A stretch of DNA of 64,000 nt from an uncultured Candidatus Melainabacteria bacterium (GCA_947364235.1 CANARY010000008.1:20308-84307); one strand, 5' to 3'; positions 26,726 through 36,424 are shown, numbered from the stretch's first letter. Made by a program: numbers and translations. Notes: a model not told the origin generated them from the sequence alone.

Positions 26726-27330
26726 AAGGCTTCAATAAGCTCCACAACTTGTTTATGTATATTTTCTATTGTATCAGAAGAGTTTATAACTTTCACTCTA
26801 TCAGGTTCTTGTTTTGCAATCTCAAGGTAACCGTTTCTTACACGATTAAAAAATTCCATCCCTGCAGATTCCATTCTGTCTTTTTCTTTGCCGACTCTTT
26901 GCATTGAAGTTTCAACATCGATATCAAAAACGACTGTCAAATCAGGCTTTAAGCCGCCTGTTGCAATTTCGTTCAAAGAATTTATACGGTTCAAATCCAA
27001 ACCACGCCCGTATCCTTGATAAGCAAGAGTTGAATCGGTATGTCTATCGCAAAGAACAATTGCACCTTCTTTTACAGCCGGTTTAATAATGCAATCTATA
27101 TGCTGAGCTCTATCTGCAAGAAAAAGAAACGATTCTGCTTGAGGAGAAACTTCACCATCATAATTCAAAAGAATTTCACGTAGCTTAACTCCTAAACCTT
27201 TGCTTCCCGGCTCTCTTGTCAAAAGAGTATTAAATCCTTTTTCTTTCAAATATTTATCCAAAAGCTGAATCTGGGTAGTTTTTCCGCACCCGTCAGCTCC
27301 TTCAAAAGTTATAAATAATCCGTTTTTCAT
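26722..27330 (-). CDS. tmk: Thymidylate kinase
   Basis: Phosphorylates dTMP to dTDP. P-loop [16 protein letters not shown] at residues ~9-24, DR motif [21 protein letters not shown], and the LID region [18 protein letters not shown]. Length 202 is normal. Upstream of and coupled to prfB. Confidence 0.96.
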   Translation of the reverse strand: MKNGLFITFEGADGCGKTTQIQLLDKYLKEKGFNTLLTREPGSKGLGVKLREILLNYDGEVSPQAESFLFLADRAQHIDCIIKPAVKEGAIVLCDRHTDSTLAYQGYGRGLDLNRINSLNEIATGGLKPDLTVVFDIDVETSMQRVGKEKDRMESAGMEFFNRVRNGYLEIAKQEPDRVKVINSSDTIENIHKQVVELIEAL

Positions 27331-27433
27331 ATTTTTATTTTACAAAATAAAAGTAAGTTTACAAGCTTTCATATTATTCCTTGAGATACCAGTCTTGTAG
27401 TTCCAATCCAAGCCAAATACATTTACCCCGCCC

Positions 27434-28408
27434 CTATAAACCAATCTTTTGTTCCAGTTTGAAATGGTCGATAAGTTGAATTATAGAAAGAATTTCTTCA
27501 AACATTGTAAAATATTGTTTGTCATCATCAACAGGAACTGCCAAATCACCGATTGAGAATACATCATCATGTGTATGCAAAGCTATAAATAAATATTTAT
27601 CATAAAAAGCGCAAGACACTTTATCAGCCTTAAAGGCAATCTGCATACTTTTCAATCTTTCCATAAATGAAGGAGTTATCAAATATCTTGCTTCAACTTC
27701 ATCATTAGTATATACATCAAAATGTTTCTCAAACTCAACATCTTCTAATGTTGTATGTTTTAGTGATGATGATGGAGAAGAATGCATTATTGAATTAGGT
27801 TGAATAATGGTATTTCCCGTAAAATTTTTATTCATAGCCAATTTTACAATTAAACCGTTAAAAACTTTAAATTTACTTTTGGGAGGATTCAAGTATGTAG
27901 ATATTAAATTGCATACCATCTTACTAGACAATAAACTCATTTCTTGTTTCGTGCTGCAAAAAGTAGCTTCTATAATTTCAAAGTTTACATCTTTATGTTT
28001 ACCATAAAAAATATCATCATAAAAACTTAAATCAAATTGCGGTATTATATAGGCGTTAACAAAAAGGTCACTAAATCCGGAATAATTGTTATTATTCCAT
28101 CTTAAATTCCCGAAGCATTTACACACTTTTGGCATTATAGTATCTTTTAAGACTTTTTCAAACTTCTTTTTGAGAAATCTTTTCCCCGCTGCCGCAAAAA
28201 TACAGATTGCTATAATTACACCTATATCAACAACTTTTGAGAAAACATAATATCCAATTGCAATAAGAATAGCAATAAAAGTAATTATCTTTGTTATAAA
28301 TAAGTACTTTTTGCGTTCGTTCTCATTAAAAGTAATCAATGGCACAATTTTGTTAAAATACTGCTGTTGAAACTCTTTGCGCATTTGTTGATATGATTTT
28401 TCTTCCAT
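27434..28408 (-). CDS. DUF3137-family membrane protein
   Basis: 324 residues. Two adjacent membrane helices (FITKIITFIAILIAIGYYVF; IGVIIAICIFAAAG) near residues 33-75 are followed by a cytoplasmic domain with FNGLIVKLAMNKNFTGNT, a DUF3137 signature. DUF3137 proteins often sit next to LemA, as here. Separated from lemA by a hairpin at 28427-28455. Role unknown. Confidence 0.8.
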   Translation of the reverse strand: MEEKSYQQMRKEFQQQYFNKIVPLITFNENERKKYLFITKIITFIAILIAIGYYVFSKVVDIGVIIAICIFAAAGKRFLKKKFEKVLKDTIMPKVCKCFGNLRWNNNNYSGFSDLFVNAYIIPQFDLSFYDDIFYGKHKDVNFEIIEATFCSTKQEMSLLSSKMVCNLISTYLNPPKSKFKVFNGLIVKLAMNKNFTGNTIIQPNSIMHSSPSSSLKHTTLEDVEFEKHFDVYTNDEVEARYLITPSFMERLKSMQIAFKADKVSCAFYDKYLFIALHTHDDVFSIGDLAVPVDDDKQYFTMFEEILSIIQLIDHFKLEQKIGL

Positions 28409-28426
28409 ATTACCTCTTTATAAACC

Positions 28427-28455
28427 AAAGGTGCGGAGCAAAGCTCCGCACCTTT
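28427..28455 (-). terminator. 13-bp hairpin between lemA-like and DUF3137 genes
   Basis: Perfect stem 28427-28439 / 28443-28455, loop AAA. The T-tract is weak, so it may attenuate rather than fully terminate; the downstream DUF3137 gene is functionally linked. Confidence 0.6.
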
Positions 28456-28466
28456 GCCAAATACTG

Positions 28467-29039
28467 TTACTTCAAAAAGTTAGATGCATTGACAGCTTGT
28501 CTTTCAATTTCTGCTGCTTTGAAAAAATCAACTGATTTGATATTCATCATTCTTGCAAAGAAAGAAGACGGAAAAATTTCTACCGCATTTTTGAGTTCAT
28601 TAGCTGCAGAATTATAAAAACGTCTTGCAGCCGCAATATGTTCTTCAACTTCGTTATAAGTTTGCATTGCAGTAAGCATTGATTGATCAGCCTTAAGCTC
28701 AGGATAATTTTCTATAGCGACATTAAGCTGTCCCATTTTTTGCGTAAGCTGTTTATCAAGAGCAATCTTTCTGTCAATATTTTCATAGCTTGAAGAAAGT
28801 GCCATAACTTCTGTTCTCAACCTAGTAACTTCTTCAAGCAAATTACGTTCGTGATCCATATATTTTTGTGCAATAGTCAAAATATTTGGGATTAAATCAT
28901 ATCTTTTCTTCAACTGAATATCAATTGCAGAAAAAGCTTCTTGAGTTTTATTCCTTTTAGTGATTAAACCGACATAAATACTGTAAGCCCAAAAAATGAC
29001 AACTACTGCAGCAACTACTAAAATTATTATTTCTGACAT
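28467..29039 (-). CDS. LemA-family protein
   Basis: 190 residues: N-terminal membrane helix (IIILVVAAVVVIFWAYSIYV), then the LemA helical bundle with KRYDLIPNILTIAQKYMDHE, ENYPELKADQSML and AAARRFYNSAANELKNAVEIFPS. Members are extracytoplasmic-facing helical proteins of unclear role, often with DUF3137 or TPM proteins. Forms a pair with the next gene. Confidence 0.93.
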   Translation of the reverse strand: MSEIIILVVAAVVVIFWAYSIYVGLITKRNKTQEAFSAIDIQLKKRYDLIPNILTIAQKYMDHERNLLEEVTRLRTEVMALSSSYENIDRKIALDKQLTQKMGQLNVAIENYPELKADQSMLTAMQTYNEVEEHIAAARRFYNSAANELKNAVEIFPSSFFARMMNIKSVDFFKAAEIERQAVNASNFLK

Positions 29040-29103
29040 TTTTCATTCTCCGTTCGCATAATATACTCTCACATTATAACTTATGATACCTGCAATATAT
29101 CCA

Positions 29104-29496
29104 CTAAAAAGATGAGCTGCAATACAAATTCCCCATTTCGTAAAGATACCTGTATTCTTTGTCTTTAACTTCCATAAACTGTTTATCTCGATATCGTGCA
29201 CTGCGTTCTATTGCTCTATTTCTCTGTACTTTCGCAAATTCCTGATACACTCCTTCGGGAAAATTACATTCGGCAATTGTCCATTTAACAGAACAGGCTC
29301 TGTTATTTTTTCCCCAAATCTCATATATTCCTGCCGGCTCTGCATGATATTTATAAGGCGTGCAGGAATGTAACTTATCCAAAAACTGAAGCTGTTCTTC
29401 TAAATTTTTATCAGTAGTCAGGAAAATATCCCAAACTCCAACTGAAAAGACCGGCAAACATATTAACAAAAAAATACTTATTACTTTAATAAACAT
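29104..29496 (-). CDS. Small exported hypothetical protein
   Basis: About 130 residues from the ATG at 29496, which gives a clean signal peptide or anchor (MFIKVISIFLLICLPVFSVG). A longer frame to 29586 would place unrelated residues in front. The start overlaps the transglycosylase stop by 11 bases. Mature part has two Cys (LHSCTPYKYH, NRACSVKW) and C-terminal CSSSF. No family recognised. Confidence 0.6.
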   Translation of the reverse strand: MFIKVISIFLLICLPVFSVGVWDIFLTTDKNLEEQLQFLDKLHSCTPYKYHAEPAGIYEIWGKNNRACSVKWTIAECNFPEGVYQEFAKVQRNRAIERSARYRDKQFMEVKDKEYRYLYEMGNLYCSSSF

Positions 29497-31447
29497 TTCC
29501 GTACACCCAGTATGTTCTGAGTACCTTTTTAACATAATTCTTAGTCTCAGGATATGGAATTTGTTCAACAAACTCATCTGTATCATTATAAATCAAGTTT
29601 GAAAACCAATTTGTTACAGAACCGATTCCGCCGTTATATGCAGAAATTGCGTACAAATCCTTATTTCCAAGAACTTTCTTTAATCCGCTGTAATAACAGC
29701 TTCCAGCTGTTATATTTACAGCTTCAGCGTTCAAATCTGCAGGCAGATTATGTTTTTTTACAACTTCATTATAAGTTGCCGGCATAAGCTGCATCAACCC
29801 GGAAGCACCGACAGAACTCTTTGCAAGCGGATTAAAATGGCTTTCTTCTTTAATAATAGATTCAAGAATAATAGGATTATTCGCACCTTTTACCCTATCA
29901 ACAATATCGTAATAATGAGTAGGATACACAAGCCTCCATCTTAAATCTTCAAACGAAGGCTTTGTTTGAAGCTCATCCATCGCATTTCTCGCCAGCACAG
30001 CAGATATCGTATAATTCTTTTTCTGATAAGCTATCCAGCTCTGAATAAATTTATCATGCTTACACAATTCTTCCACAAGGTCATAATCTTTCAAATAAGC
30101 AAGTTTCACAACAAGATTATTATCAAGCGATTTTTTGTAAGGGAAAACAACAGGCTTATCATTAATTTCCCCAAACGGTAAAAATCCATCTTCTTTGTAT
30201 AAATTATAGTTTGCCCTAAAAGCATAATAAGTGTCAGGATATTTTGATATAACCTGTTTATAATAACTATTAGCATTTTCATAATGTTTCAGCTTGAATG
30301 CAATTTTCCCCATATAATAAGTAACAGCAGGGCTTGAGTTTACGCCAGGGAATTTTTTAAGGTGCAAGAAGCCTAGCCGCTGTGCATCAAGATATTTTTT
30401 CTGTAAATATTTAGAAATAAAAATGTTATAAAGAGAGTCTGCAGAAAATTGACCATTCGGATATTTTTCATACAAAGTTCTATAGCAAGCTTCTTTTAAA
30501 TTAGAAGCCACCACTTCATTACAATTCAAATACGCAGCATAATCAGCGCCTGTTGAGTTTATTCCTAAAGAATTAAGCTTAATGATACCTTCTTTTCTAG
30601 AAGGAGCAGCAAGAATATAATTATCAATTACTTCATAAACATCTTGAGTTGAAGAAGCAGCTGCATGCTTTTTCAGCCCCATCTCAGTATAATAATTTCC
30701 TTTCTCTTTATCACCAAGTTTATAATAATTTAAAGCAAAATCTGACCAGCTTTCAGCAAGTGTGGTTTTATTTAAAACATCTTTAGCTTTCAAATACTCA
30801 CCGTTTGCATAATAAGATTTTGCAATCAGTAAATTATCATAATTAGTAAGCTTAACGCCAAGTTTTTTTATCTCATTTATTGAATTCAAAGAAAATCTTC
30901 CGCCCGGAGCATCTTCCAAGTAATTTTTAAAATAAATAAACGCTTTGTATTTAGACTTCATAGCAAATCTTTTATACTTAGGCGGATTTGCAACTTCTAT
31001 TAATCCTAAATAATAATTCGAAGCAATAGCATAATCACTTGTCGGGTGCATTTTTATGATTTTTTTAAAATGTTTTTTGGCATTTTTATCCTCAAGCTCA
31101 TACATTAAAACAGCCATATTATATCTGCTGATTGGAGCAATTGAAGACTTAGAGCGCGAATGAACAATACGATTATATTTCTTTACAGCAAGCTCTTTTT
31201 TATCCATATTTGTTGCACACCTTGCCTGCCTGAAAAGAGCCGGAGGTTTTAAAGTTGAACTGGAAGGAACTTTCGCAAAAACTTCATAAGCTTTTTCGTA
31301 ATCACTATCCTTATAAAATTCCAGCGCTTCAGAATAATTATTTATCCCTCTTGATTCTGCTGAAGCATGGTTGTAAAAAAAATACCCCGCAGTAAAAATC
31401 GCCAGAAAGATTACCAAATAAATATCATATTTCCTTCTTCTTCTCAT
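29486..31447 (-). CDS. TPR-containing soluble-type lytic transglycosylase
   Basis: 653 residues. N-terminal membrane anchor (YLVIFLAIFTAGYFFY). Several TPR-like helical repeats follow (EALEFYKDSDYEKAYEVFAK, YYMGKIAFKLKHYENANSYY). A C-terminal SLT domain has the catalytic Glu in IIKEESHFNPLAKS, then GASGLMQLMPATYNEV and AISAYNGGIGSV. It cleaves peptidoglycan glycan strands in the periplasm. Slt70-like architecture. Coupled to the small exported gene downstream. Confidence 0.92.
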   Translation of the reverse strand: MRRRRKYDIYLVIFLAIFTAGYFFYNHASAESRGINNYSEALEFYKDSDYEKAYEVFAKVPSSSTLKPPALFRQARCATNMDKKELAVKKYNRIVHSRSKSSIAPISRYNMAVLMYELEDKNAKKHFKKIIKMHPTSDYAIASNYYLGLIEVANPPKYKRFAMKSKYKAFIYFKNYLEDAPGGRFSLNSINEIKKLGVKLTNYDNLLIAKSYYANGEYLKAKDVLNKTTLAESWSDFALNYYKLGDKEKGNYYTEMGLKKHAAASSTQDVYEVIDNYILAAPSRKEGIIKLNSLGINSTGADYAAYLNCNEVVASNLKEACYRTLYEKYPNGQFSADSLYNIFISKYLQKKYLDAQRLGFLHLKKFPGVNSSPAVTYYMGKIAFKLKHYENANSYYKQVISKYPDTYYAFRANYNLYKEDGFLPFGEINDKPVVFPYKKSLDNNLVVKLAYLKDYDLVEELCKHDKFIQSWIAYQKKNYTISAVLARNAMDELQTKPSFEDLRWRLVYPTHYYDIVDRVKGANNPIILESIIKEESHFNPLAKSSVGASGLMQLMPATYNEVVKKHNLPADLNAEAVNITAGSCYYSGLKKVLGNKDLYAISAYNGGIGSVTNWFSNLIYNDTDEFVEQIPYPETKNYVKKVLRTYWVYGNVY

Positions 31448-31617
31448 TCAAATTTATCCCAACTGTTTATTAAACTTTTCATACTCTCCATAGACCAAGG
31501 TCTTAACAATAATACTATTTTAATATAGAAAAATGCAAAAGGAAAATCCTGTAATAAAAAATTACATTTTTTCGTCTGAAAAACGCGTTTTACGGAATGA
31601 TGCAGAAAGAAATAAAA

Positions 31618-31650
31618 AACCGGATTGTCATCATTGCAACAAATCCGGTT
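31618..31650 (-). terminator. Intrinsic terminator of the serpin-like gene
   Basis: Stem AACCGGATT/AATCCGGTT (31618-31626 / 31642-31650) followed on the leftward strand by a run of six T. Confidence 0.85.
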
Positions 31651-31659
31651 CATTTTCCT

Positions 31660-32667
31660 CTATTGATACTTGCTTATATCATAAACTCTTAGAGCAAAAT
31701 AAGGCTTGTCCTTACCTTTCTCCTTCAAGAATAAGACAAATGTATCATCAAAATAAAAATATCTAGGATCAGCTGAAGGCAAAATTGCTGTCATTTTTGC
31801 AATTATTGCAGCTTCACTCTTAAGCTTGACTCCTGTATTATCCATTTCAAACTTAACAGTCTCCATTGCTTTCTCAATTACAATATTCGTACCTTTAACT
31901 CTGTGTCCGCCAATCTCTTCAAAAACTTTTTCTTCAAAGAATTTTAGATTAGGAACTTTTAGCAAATCAGACTCGTCAAAGCTTCTATTTCCGCTGAAAG
32001 CATTTTTCTTTTTCAGCATGTCTGCATAAATATAGTTAAATGTTTTTGTATTCGCTGTTTTATACAAATAAACTTCATCTTTACCTTGAGTTTCAAGTCT
32101 GACAGCAAAATCAGAAGGGTTATTGTAAAATAAAACTTCAACTGCATCATCAAGTTCTTTTGGTGAATTTGGCTGAATTCCAAAATACTCAGCCTCAGTA
32201 TCTCTGAACTTAGATTTGCCAAGCTTATCAAACGGAGCAGCAAATTTAAAGTTCTTCTTAAGCATCGCATAAACAAAGAACTTATCCTTACCAGGAGTTA
32301 AGTCAATCTGGTCAAGAATATCGCTTTTTTCATTAAATTTGCGCTTGATTGCTCTTGCAATTGTTTTTTTAGTACTTTTTGTTACATTTCCAAAATACTT
32401 GTAATAACATTTTTCAGACAGCTCATTCACAGTAAATGCCTGTTTATTCAACTCATTTACGCTAACTGGAGTTCCTGTTGGAAACTTAATCTGATTGAAA
32501 GCGATTTTATCCATAAAATCATTCCAAACAATCTGGAAAGTTCCCACCCATACTCTGTCTTGAACATTTGTTTTGCTCTGCATTGTAGGCAAAACTTCAA
32601 TATTTGCGGCAAAAGCCGGTCCCGATAACAACAATGCTGTTATAATAGATAATAATGTTTTCTTCAT
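31660..32667 (-). CDS. Exported serpin-like protein
   Basis: 335 residues with signal peptide (LLSIITALLLSGPAFA, ~20). Serpin-like landmarks appear in order: AMLKKNFKFAAPFDKLGKSK (strand 3A region), SDLLKVPNLKFFEEK, and a hinge-like EKAMETVKFEMDNTG followed by KLKSEAAIIAK. It closes with YFYFDDTFVLFLKEKG, like the serpin distal strand. The N-terminal part matches serpins poorly and the protein is short for one (370-390). If correct, it is a periplasmic or secreted protease inhibitor. Monocistronic. Confidence 0.5.
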   Translation of the reverse strand: MKKTLLSIITALLLSGPAFAANIEVLPTMQSKTNVQDRVWVGTFQIVWNDFMDKIAFNQIKFPTGTPVSVNELNKQAFTVNELSEKCYYKYFGNVTKSTKKTIARAIKRKFNEKSDILDQIDLTPGKDKFFVYAMLKKNFKFAAPFDKLGKSKFRDTEAEYFGIQPNSPKELDDAVEVLFYNNPSDFAVRLETQGKDEVYLYKTANTKTFNYIYADMLKKKNAFSGNRSFDESDLLKVPNLKFFEEKVFEEIGGHRVKGTNIVIEKAMETVKFEMDNTGVKLKSEAAIIAKMTAILPSADPRYFYFDDTFVLFLKEKGKDKPYFALRVYDISKYQ

Positions 32668-32728
32668 AGCTCTTAAATTCTATCAAAAATTTTTCTAAAA
32701 AACAATCCATTTATGATAGGATATTTAT

Positions 32729-33808
32729 ATGAAAATAGCTGGATTTAAAATTGAAGAGTGGATGAATAAATATGAATCATCCGCATCTTACGACCTTACA
32801 ACAACCTGCATTGCACCTTTATCAATAAGCGAGCTGCCGTTTTCAAATGAAATCTTTAACTTAAAACTCGGCTATGGAGATATTACAGGCTCTGAAAGGC
32901 TAAAATCCGCAATCAGTGAATTATATGAGAAACAACATCACATAACCGTAACGCACGGCGCAATCGGAGCAAATCAGCTAGTTTTTCTGTCGCTTTTAGA
33001 AGCCGGAGATGAAGTTGTATCAATCGTTCCAACTTACCAGCAGCATTATTCTATTCCGGAATCTCTCGGATGCCGAGTTAAACTTTATTTTTTAAAAGAA
33101 GAAAATCACTGGCTTCCAGATTTAGAAGAGCTTGATAAAATGTTAAGCCCGAAAACAAAACTTCTCTGTTTAAATAACCCCAACAATCCGACCGGTTCGG
33201 TAATTCCGGACTCAATGCTTGAAGAAATTGTTAAAATTGCAGAAAGAAAAAATATCTGGATACTCTCAGACGAAGTTTACAGAGGACTTAATTTAATCGG
33301 AAATCCTTACTCTAAATCGATTGCAGATATTTACGAAAAAGGAATCTCCGTAGGCAGTATGTCAAAAACTTATTCTTTACCGGGACTTCGCGTCGGCTGG
33401 GTCACAGGAAGAGCAGATATAATAAATGAAATCAATCACCAAAGACAGTACAACACAATAAGCATTAGCGCTCTGGATGATTATTTTGCAGCAATAGCTC
33501 TAGAAAACAAAGATTGCATCGCACAAAGAAATTTTAAAATAATGAACAACGGCATAACAATCTTAAATAACTGGCTCAACAAAACTCCAAAAGTTAGATG
33601 CATTCTTCCTAAAGGCGGAACAACGATACTCTTAAGATACAACCGAAATATTCCGTCACGCGAACTTTGTAAAAAACTTCAAAAATCAACCGGCGTTGCA
33701 CTGCTTCCGGGTGAAACTTTAGAAATGGAAGGCTACGTAAGAATAGGTTATTGTGCCGAAAACCTTGAACAAGCGCTTGATATTTTCGGAACATGGCTAC
33801 TTCAATAA
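32729..33808 (+). CDS. PLP-dependent class I/II aminotransferase
   Basis: 359 residues. PLP Lys K213 in GSMSKTYSLPGLRVGW, NNPNNPTG at ~149-156, DEVYRG at 181-186 and THGAIGANQL as the phosphate-binding turn. Fold type I, closest in feel to capreomycidine-synthase/VioD-like or LL-DAP-like aminotransferases; the substrate is not decidable. Single gene with an AGGA site eight bases before ATG. Confidence 0.88.
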   Translation: MKIAGFKIEEWMNKYESSASYDLTTTCIAPLSISELPFSNEIFNLKLGYGDITGSERLKSAISELYEKQHHITVTHGAIGANQLVFLSLLEAGDEVVSIVPTYQQHYSIPESLGCRVKLYFLKEENHWLPDLEELDKMLSPKTKLLCLNNPNNPTGSVIPDSMLEEIVKIAERKNIWILSDEVYRGLNLIGNPYSKSIADIYEKGISVGSMSKTYSLPGLRVGWVTGRADIINEINHQRQYNTISISALDDYFAAIALENKDCIAQRNFKIMNNGITILNNWLNKTPKVRCILPKGGTTILLRYNRNIPSRELCKKLQKSTGVALLPGETLEMEGYVRIGYCAENLEQALDIFGTWLLQ

Positions 33809-33810
33809 AT

Positions 33811-34047
33811 TTAGAGTTCAATATCAATAATCTGTGAAAGCTTGACCTTGAGCGCCGAAGCAATTGTATATAGGCAATAAATCGACGGACTTTTACGTCC
33901 TTGTTCAATAGCCCCTATATATGATCTGTCTGAGCTAATTAAATCCGCGAGTTCCTCCTGAGTAATATTCTTAGAAACTCTTATTCTTTGAATATTACAT
34001 CCAAGCTTTTTTAATAATTTATTTTTTACGCGAATCCGAGTCTTCAT
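33811..34047 (-). CDS. XRE-family regulator (small)
   Basis: 78 residues, mostly a Cro/C1-type HTH (IQRIRVSKNITQEELADLISSDRSYIGAIEQGRKSP). Divergent from the LuxR-type gene at 34112, with the palindrome TACTA-TTTG-TAGTA (34067-34080) between them as a likely operator. Ends three bases from the aminotransferase stop (convergent). Confidence 0.83.
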   Translation of the reverse strand: MKTRIRVKNKLLKKLGCNIQRIRVSKNITQEELADLISSDRSYIGAIEQGRKSPSIYCLYTIASALKVKLSQIIDIEL

Positions 34048-34066
34048 GTAATCATTATCTTTATGC

Positions 34067-34080
34067 TACTATTTGTAGTA
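34067..34080. promoter_or_regulatory. Palindrome between divergent HTH genes
   Basis: TACTA (34067-34071), spacer TTTG, TAGTA (34076-34080). Placed in the 60-base gap where a self-repressing XRE protein would bind. Confidence 0.4.
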
Positions 34081-34111
34081 CAGCTACCAATTGGACTCGT
34101 TAATTGATAAT

Positions 34112-34471
34112 ATGAAACACTTGTTAAATTTGAATTATAGAACAAATAATCTAATAAAAAGTCAGCTTAAATTGCTTCAACTTATTGCCTCAGGCATTAC
34201 ACTCAAAGAAACAGCACTTATACTTGGTGTAAGCTATAACACCGCTAAAACACGTCTTAAAACCCTTTGTGCAAAACTTAAAGTTACAAATAGAGCAGAA
34301 TTGATATTAAAAGCACTCAAAATTAAACTCATTGATACAAAAAGTGTAAAACCAGCATTCAGGAAAAGCTTGGCGAACTTGTCGATGTTTCTACAAAAAC
34401 TGTCGTGTTATGGGAAAATGGCAAATCTTTTATTGAATACCCTACTCTTGTCAAACTTTGCAAAGCGTTAA
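34112..34471 (+). CDS. LuxR-type HTH protein, probably frameshifted
   Basis: ~119 residues from ATG 34112 (in-frame TTG at 34091 possible). Residues ~20-75 are a LuxR/NarL HTH (LKLLQLIASGITLKETALILG, then NTAKTRLKTLCAKLKVTNRAE). After about LKALKIKLID the frame turns into nonsense-like sequence (FRKSLANLSMFLQKL). The overlapping frame meanwhile encodes an XRE domain, so one base change probably split a two-HTH protein. Confidence 0.55.
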   Translation: MKHLLNLNYRTNNLIKSQLKLLQLIASGITLKETALILGVSYNTAKTRLKTLCAKLKVTNRAELILKALKIKLIDTKSVKPAFRKSLANLSMFLQKLSCYGKMANLLLNTLLLSNFAKR

Positions 34472-34611
34472 AAATTGAGGAAGTTCAGTTATTTGATTTC
34501 AAGCCTCAAAAAGTAGAAAGCTGCACTGACCAAATCTCTGCAATAGTTTCAAAACTTACTCCGCTAAAACAAAAACAGATTTTGGATATTATAAAAACAT
34601 TTGAAACTTAA
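34405..34611 (+). pseudogene. XRE-type HTH fragment in the overlapping frame
   Basis: The frame is open from 34336 and reads IQEKLGELVDVSTKTVVLWENGK, the second half of an XRE HTH, then IEYPTLVKLCKALKIEEVQLFDF and a C-terminal helix. It lacks the first helix and any convincing start (GTG at 34405 falls inside the recognition helix). Best read as the displaced C-terminus of the LuxR-type gene, or a decayed XRE gene. Confidence 0.5.
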
Positions 34612-35088
34612 CTATTTTCTAATCGTTGAACGTTCAAGAGCACGCACAAACTTGGTTGGAAGATTTTCTGACGGATTTATAGAACCAACAAGAATAGTCT
34701 TACATCCCAACAATTTACCTGCAAGAATATCTGTTAACGGTCTGTCGCCAATCATCACAGCGCAAGAAGGCTCAACTCCTACAGATTCCAAATAAGAGCG
34801 CATAACATTCGGATTAGGTTTATCAGCTCTTCCGATTACCCTGCAAGGTGCTATTTTCGAAGCATTTGCAATATACTCATCATTCTTGTTATTTGAAATA
34901 ATAGCAACTTCAAAATCTTTAATGAAAGTATTAAACCACTCAACTGTCTCCGGCAAAAATGTTGATGATTTAGACACCATAATCGTGCTATCTAAATCAA
35001 ACATAAGACACTTAATCCCTTGTTCTTTCAGTTTTGCAAAATCAATTTCGTATACGTTTTTTAAATTATAATCCGGCTTTATAAACAT
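34612..35088 (-). CDS. YqeG-type HAD IIIA phosphatase
   Basis: 158 residues. HAD nucleophile FDLDST (D31, D33), AIISNNKNDEY (motif II), KPNPNVM (motif III Lys) and MIGDRPLTDILAGKLLG (motif IV). Matches the YqeG/PGP-phosphatase family, proposed to dephosphorylate phosphatidylglycerophosphate in lineages including cyanobacteria and plants. Substrate by family only. Confidence 0.85.
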   Translation of the reverse strand: MFIKPDYNLKNVYEIDFAKLKEQGIKCLMFDLDSTIMVSKSSTFLPETVEWFNTFIKDFEVAIISNNKNDEYIANASKIAPCRVIGRADKPNPNVMRSYLESVGVEPSCAVMIGDRPLTDILAGKLLGCKTILVGSINPSENLPTKFVRALERSTIRK

Positions 35089-35176
35089 TTTTTACACCAC
35101 TCCTGCCCTATTTTTATTAACATTACTAATCCGGCACTTTTCTATGGTTTTGAAACTACAAGCTTCAATTTTCCAC

Positions 35177-36412
35177 TTACTCACCCTTAATTCCGACCGT
35201 TCTTGCCATTGCGTATTGATACTCGACCGGAGCTTTTGCAAATTTTACAAACAAATCGTCATTTGTGTTTGCAAGTTCAAGTTCTTCACCATTCATAGTC
35301 TTTATCTCAGTAACCTGAGTTATGAATTTTTCTGACGGCGAAATAATTTCAATATCTTCATTTTTATAGAATTTATTTTTAATTTTAATTCTATACCAAT
35401 CACCATCTTTTCCACTAATTTCACAAAGGAAATCTGCTCCTGCAAGTCCTTTAGAAATATCATAGCTGTAACCGTCCTTCGGATATCCTTCTCCAAGATA
35501 AAAACCGGTTGTGTAACCTCTGTTTCCAACTTTTAAAAGCTCATTATAATACTCCGACATATCTGCATCAGGATTTGCAATAACTGCGTCAATTGCTTCT
35601 CTATAAGCTTTTGCAACAGCTGAGACATAGTACAAGCTTTTTGTTCTGCCTTCAACTTTAAATGAATCTATTCCGGCTTCAATCATCGCTTTAAGATGTT
35701 TTACCAAGCATAAATCTTTAGTCGAAAGAATATGCGTTCCCTTTTCATCTTGAACAATTTCCTGATACTGCCCAGGTCTGGTTTCTTCTACAAGCTTATA
35801 GCTCCATCTGCAAGGCTGAGAACAATTTCCTGAATTCGCTTTTCTTTCTCCATTTGTCATATAATCGCTCAAAAGGCATCTGCCTGAGAATGAAACACAC
35901 TGAGCTCCGTGGATAAAGCATTCCAACTCCATATCAGGAACTTTTTGCTTTATCTCTGCAACATCTTTAATGGGAAGCTCACGAGCAAGAATAGCACGCG
36001 TTGCACCCATATCCTGCCAGAAGCGAACAGCTTCGTAGTTTAAAATATTTGCCTGAGTAGAAACATGAATATCTGTTTTAGGCATATACTTTTGCGCCAG
36101 CCTCATAATCCCAGGATCGCTTATTATAAGCGCATCAGGATTTGATTCAGATATTTTATCCATACAGCTTTCTAAAAGTTTTATATCGTTATTGAAACCA
36201 AAGATATTCAGCGTCAAATAAGCTTTTGCACCCATTTCTCTTGCAGTATCAATTGCATACTTGAGGTTATCCAGCGTAATCAGCTCTCCTTTTCTCATAG
36301 CACGAAGGCTGAAATCCACAACGCCAAGATATACAGCGTCTGCACCATATTTGATTGCATATTTAAGTTTTTCTACATTGCCGGCAGGCATTAAAAGTTC
36401 AGGTTTAATCAT
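35177..36412 (-). CDS. Peptidase U32 family, TrhP-like tRNA hydroxylation protein
   Basis: 411 residues. U32 signature ECFIHGAQCVSFSGRCLLSD with SGNCSQPCRW provides the Cys set. KVEGRTKSLYYVSAVAKAYREAID is typical of the YegQ/TrhP group, which makes 5-hydroxyuridine in tRNA using prephenate. Start MIKPELLMPAGNVEKLKYAIKYGAD is canonical. Family certain, tRNA role inferred by subgroup. It follows the DUF4127 gene by 12 bases. Confidence 0.85.
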   Translation of the reverse strand: MIKPELLMPAGNVEKLKYAIKYGADAVYLGVVDFSLRAMRKGELITLDNLKYAIDTAREMGAKAYLTLNIFGFNNDIKLLESCMDKISESNPDALIISDPGIMRLAQKYMPKTDIHVSTQANILNYEAVRFWQDMGATRAILARELPIKDVAEIKQKVPDMELECFIHGAQCVSFSGRCLLSDYMTNGERKANSGNCSQPCRWSYKLVEETRPGQYQEIVQDEKGTHILSTKDLCLVKHLKAMIEAGIDSFKVEGRTKSLYYVSAVAKAYREAIDAVIANPDADMSEYYNELLKVGNRGYTTGFYLGEGYPKDGYSYDISKGLAGADFLCEISGKDGDWYRIKIKNKFYKNEDIEIISPSEKFITQVTEIKTMNGEELELANTNDDLFVKFAKAPVEYQYAMARTVGIKGE

Positions 36413-36424
36413 ACAAAAATTTTA

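Noticed and set aside
31444..31766. Short frames on both strands in the transglycosylase/serpin-like gap
   Set aside because: They overlap the terminator hairpin and have no start signals.
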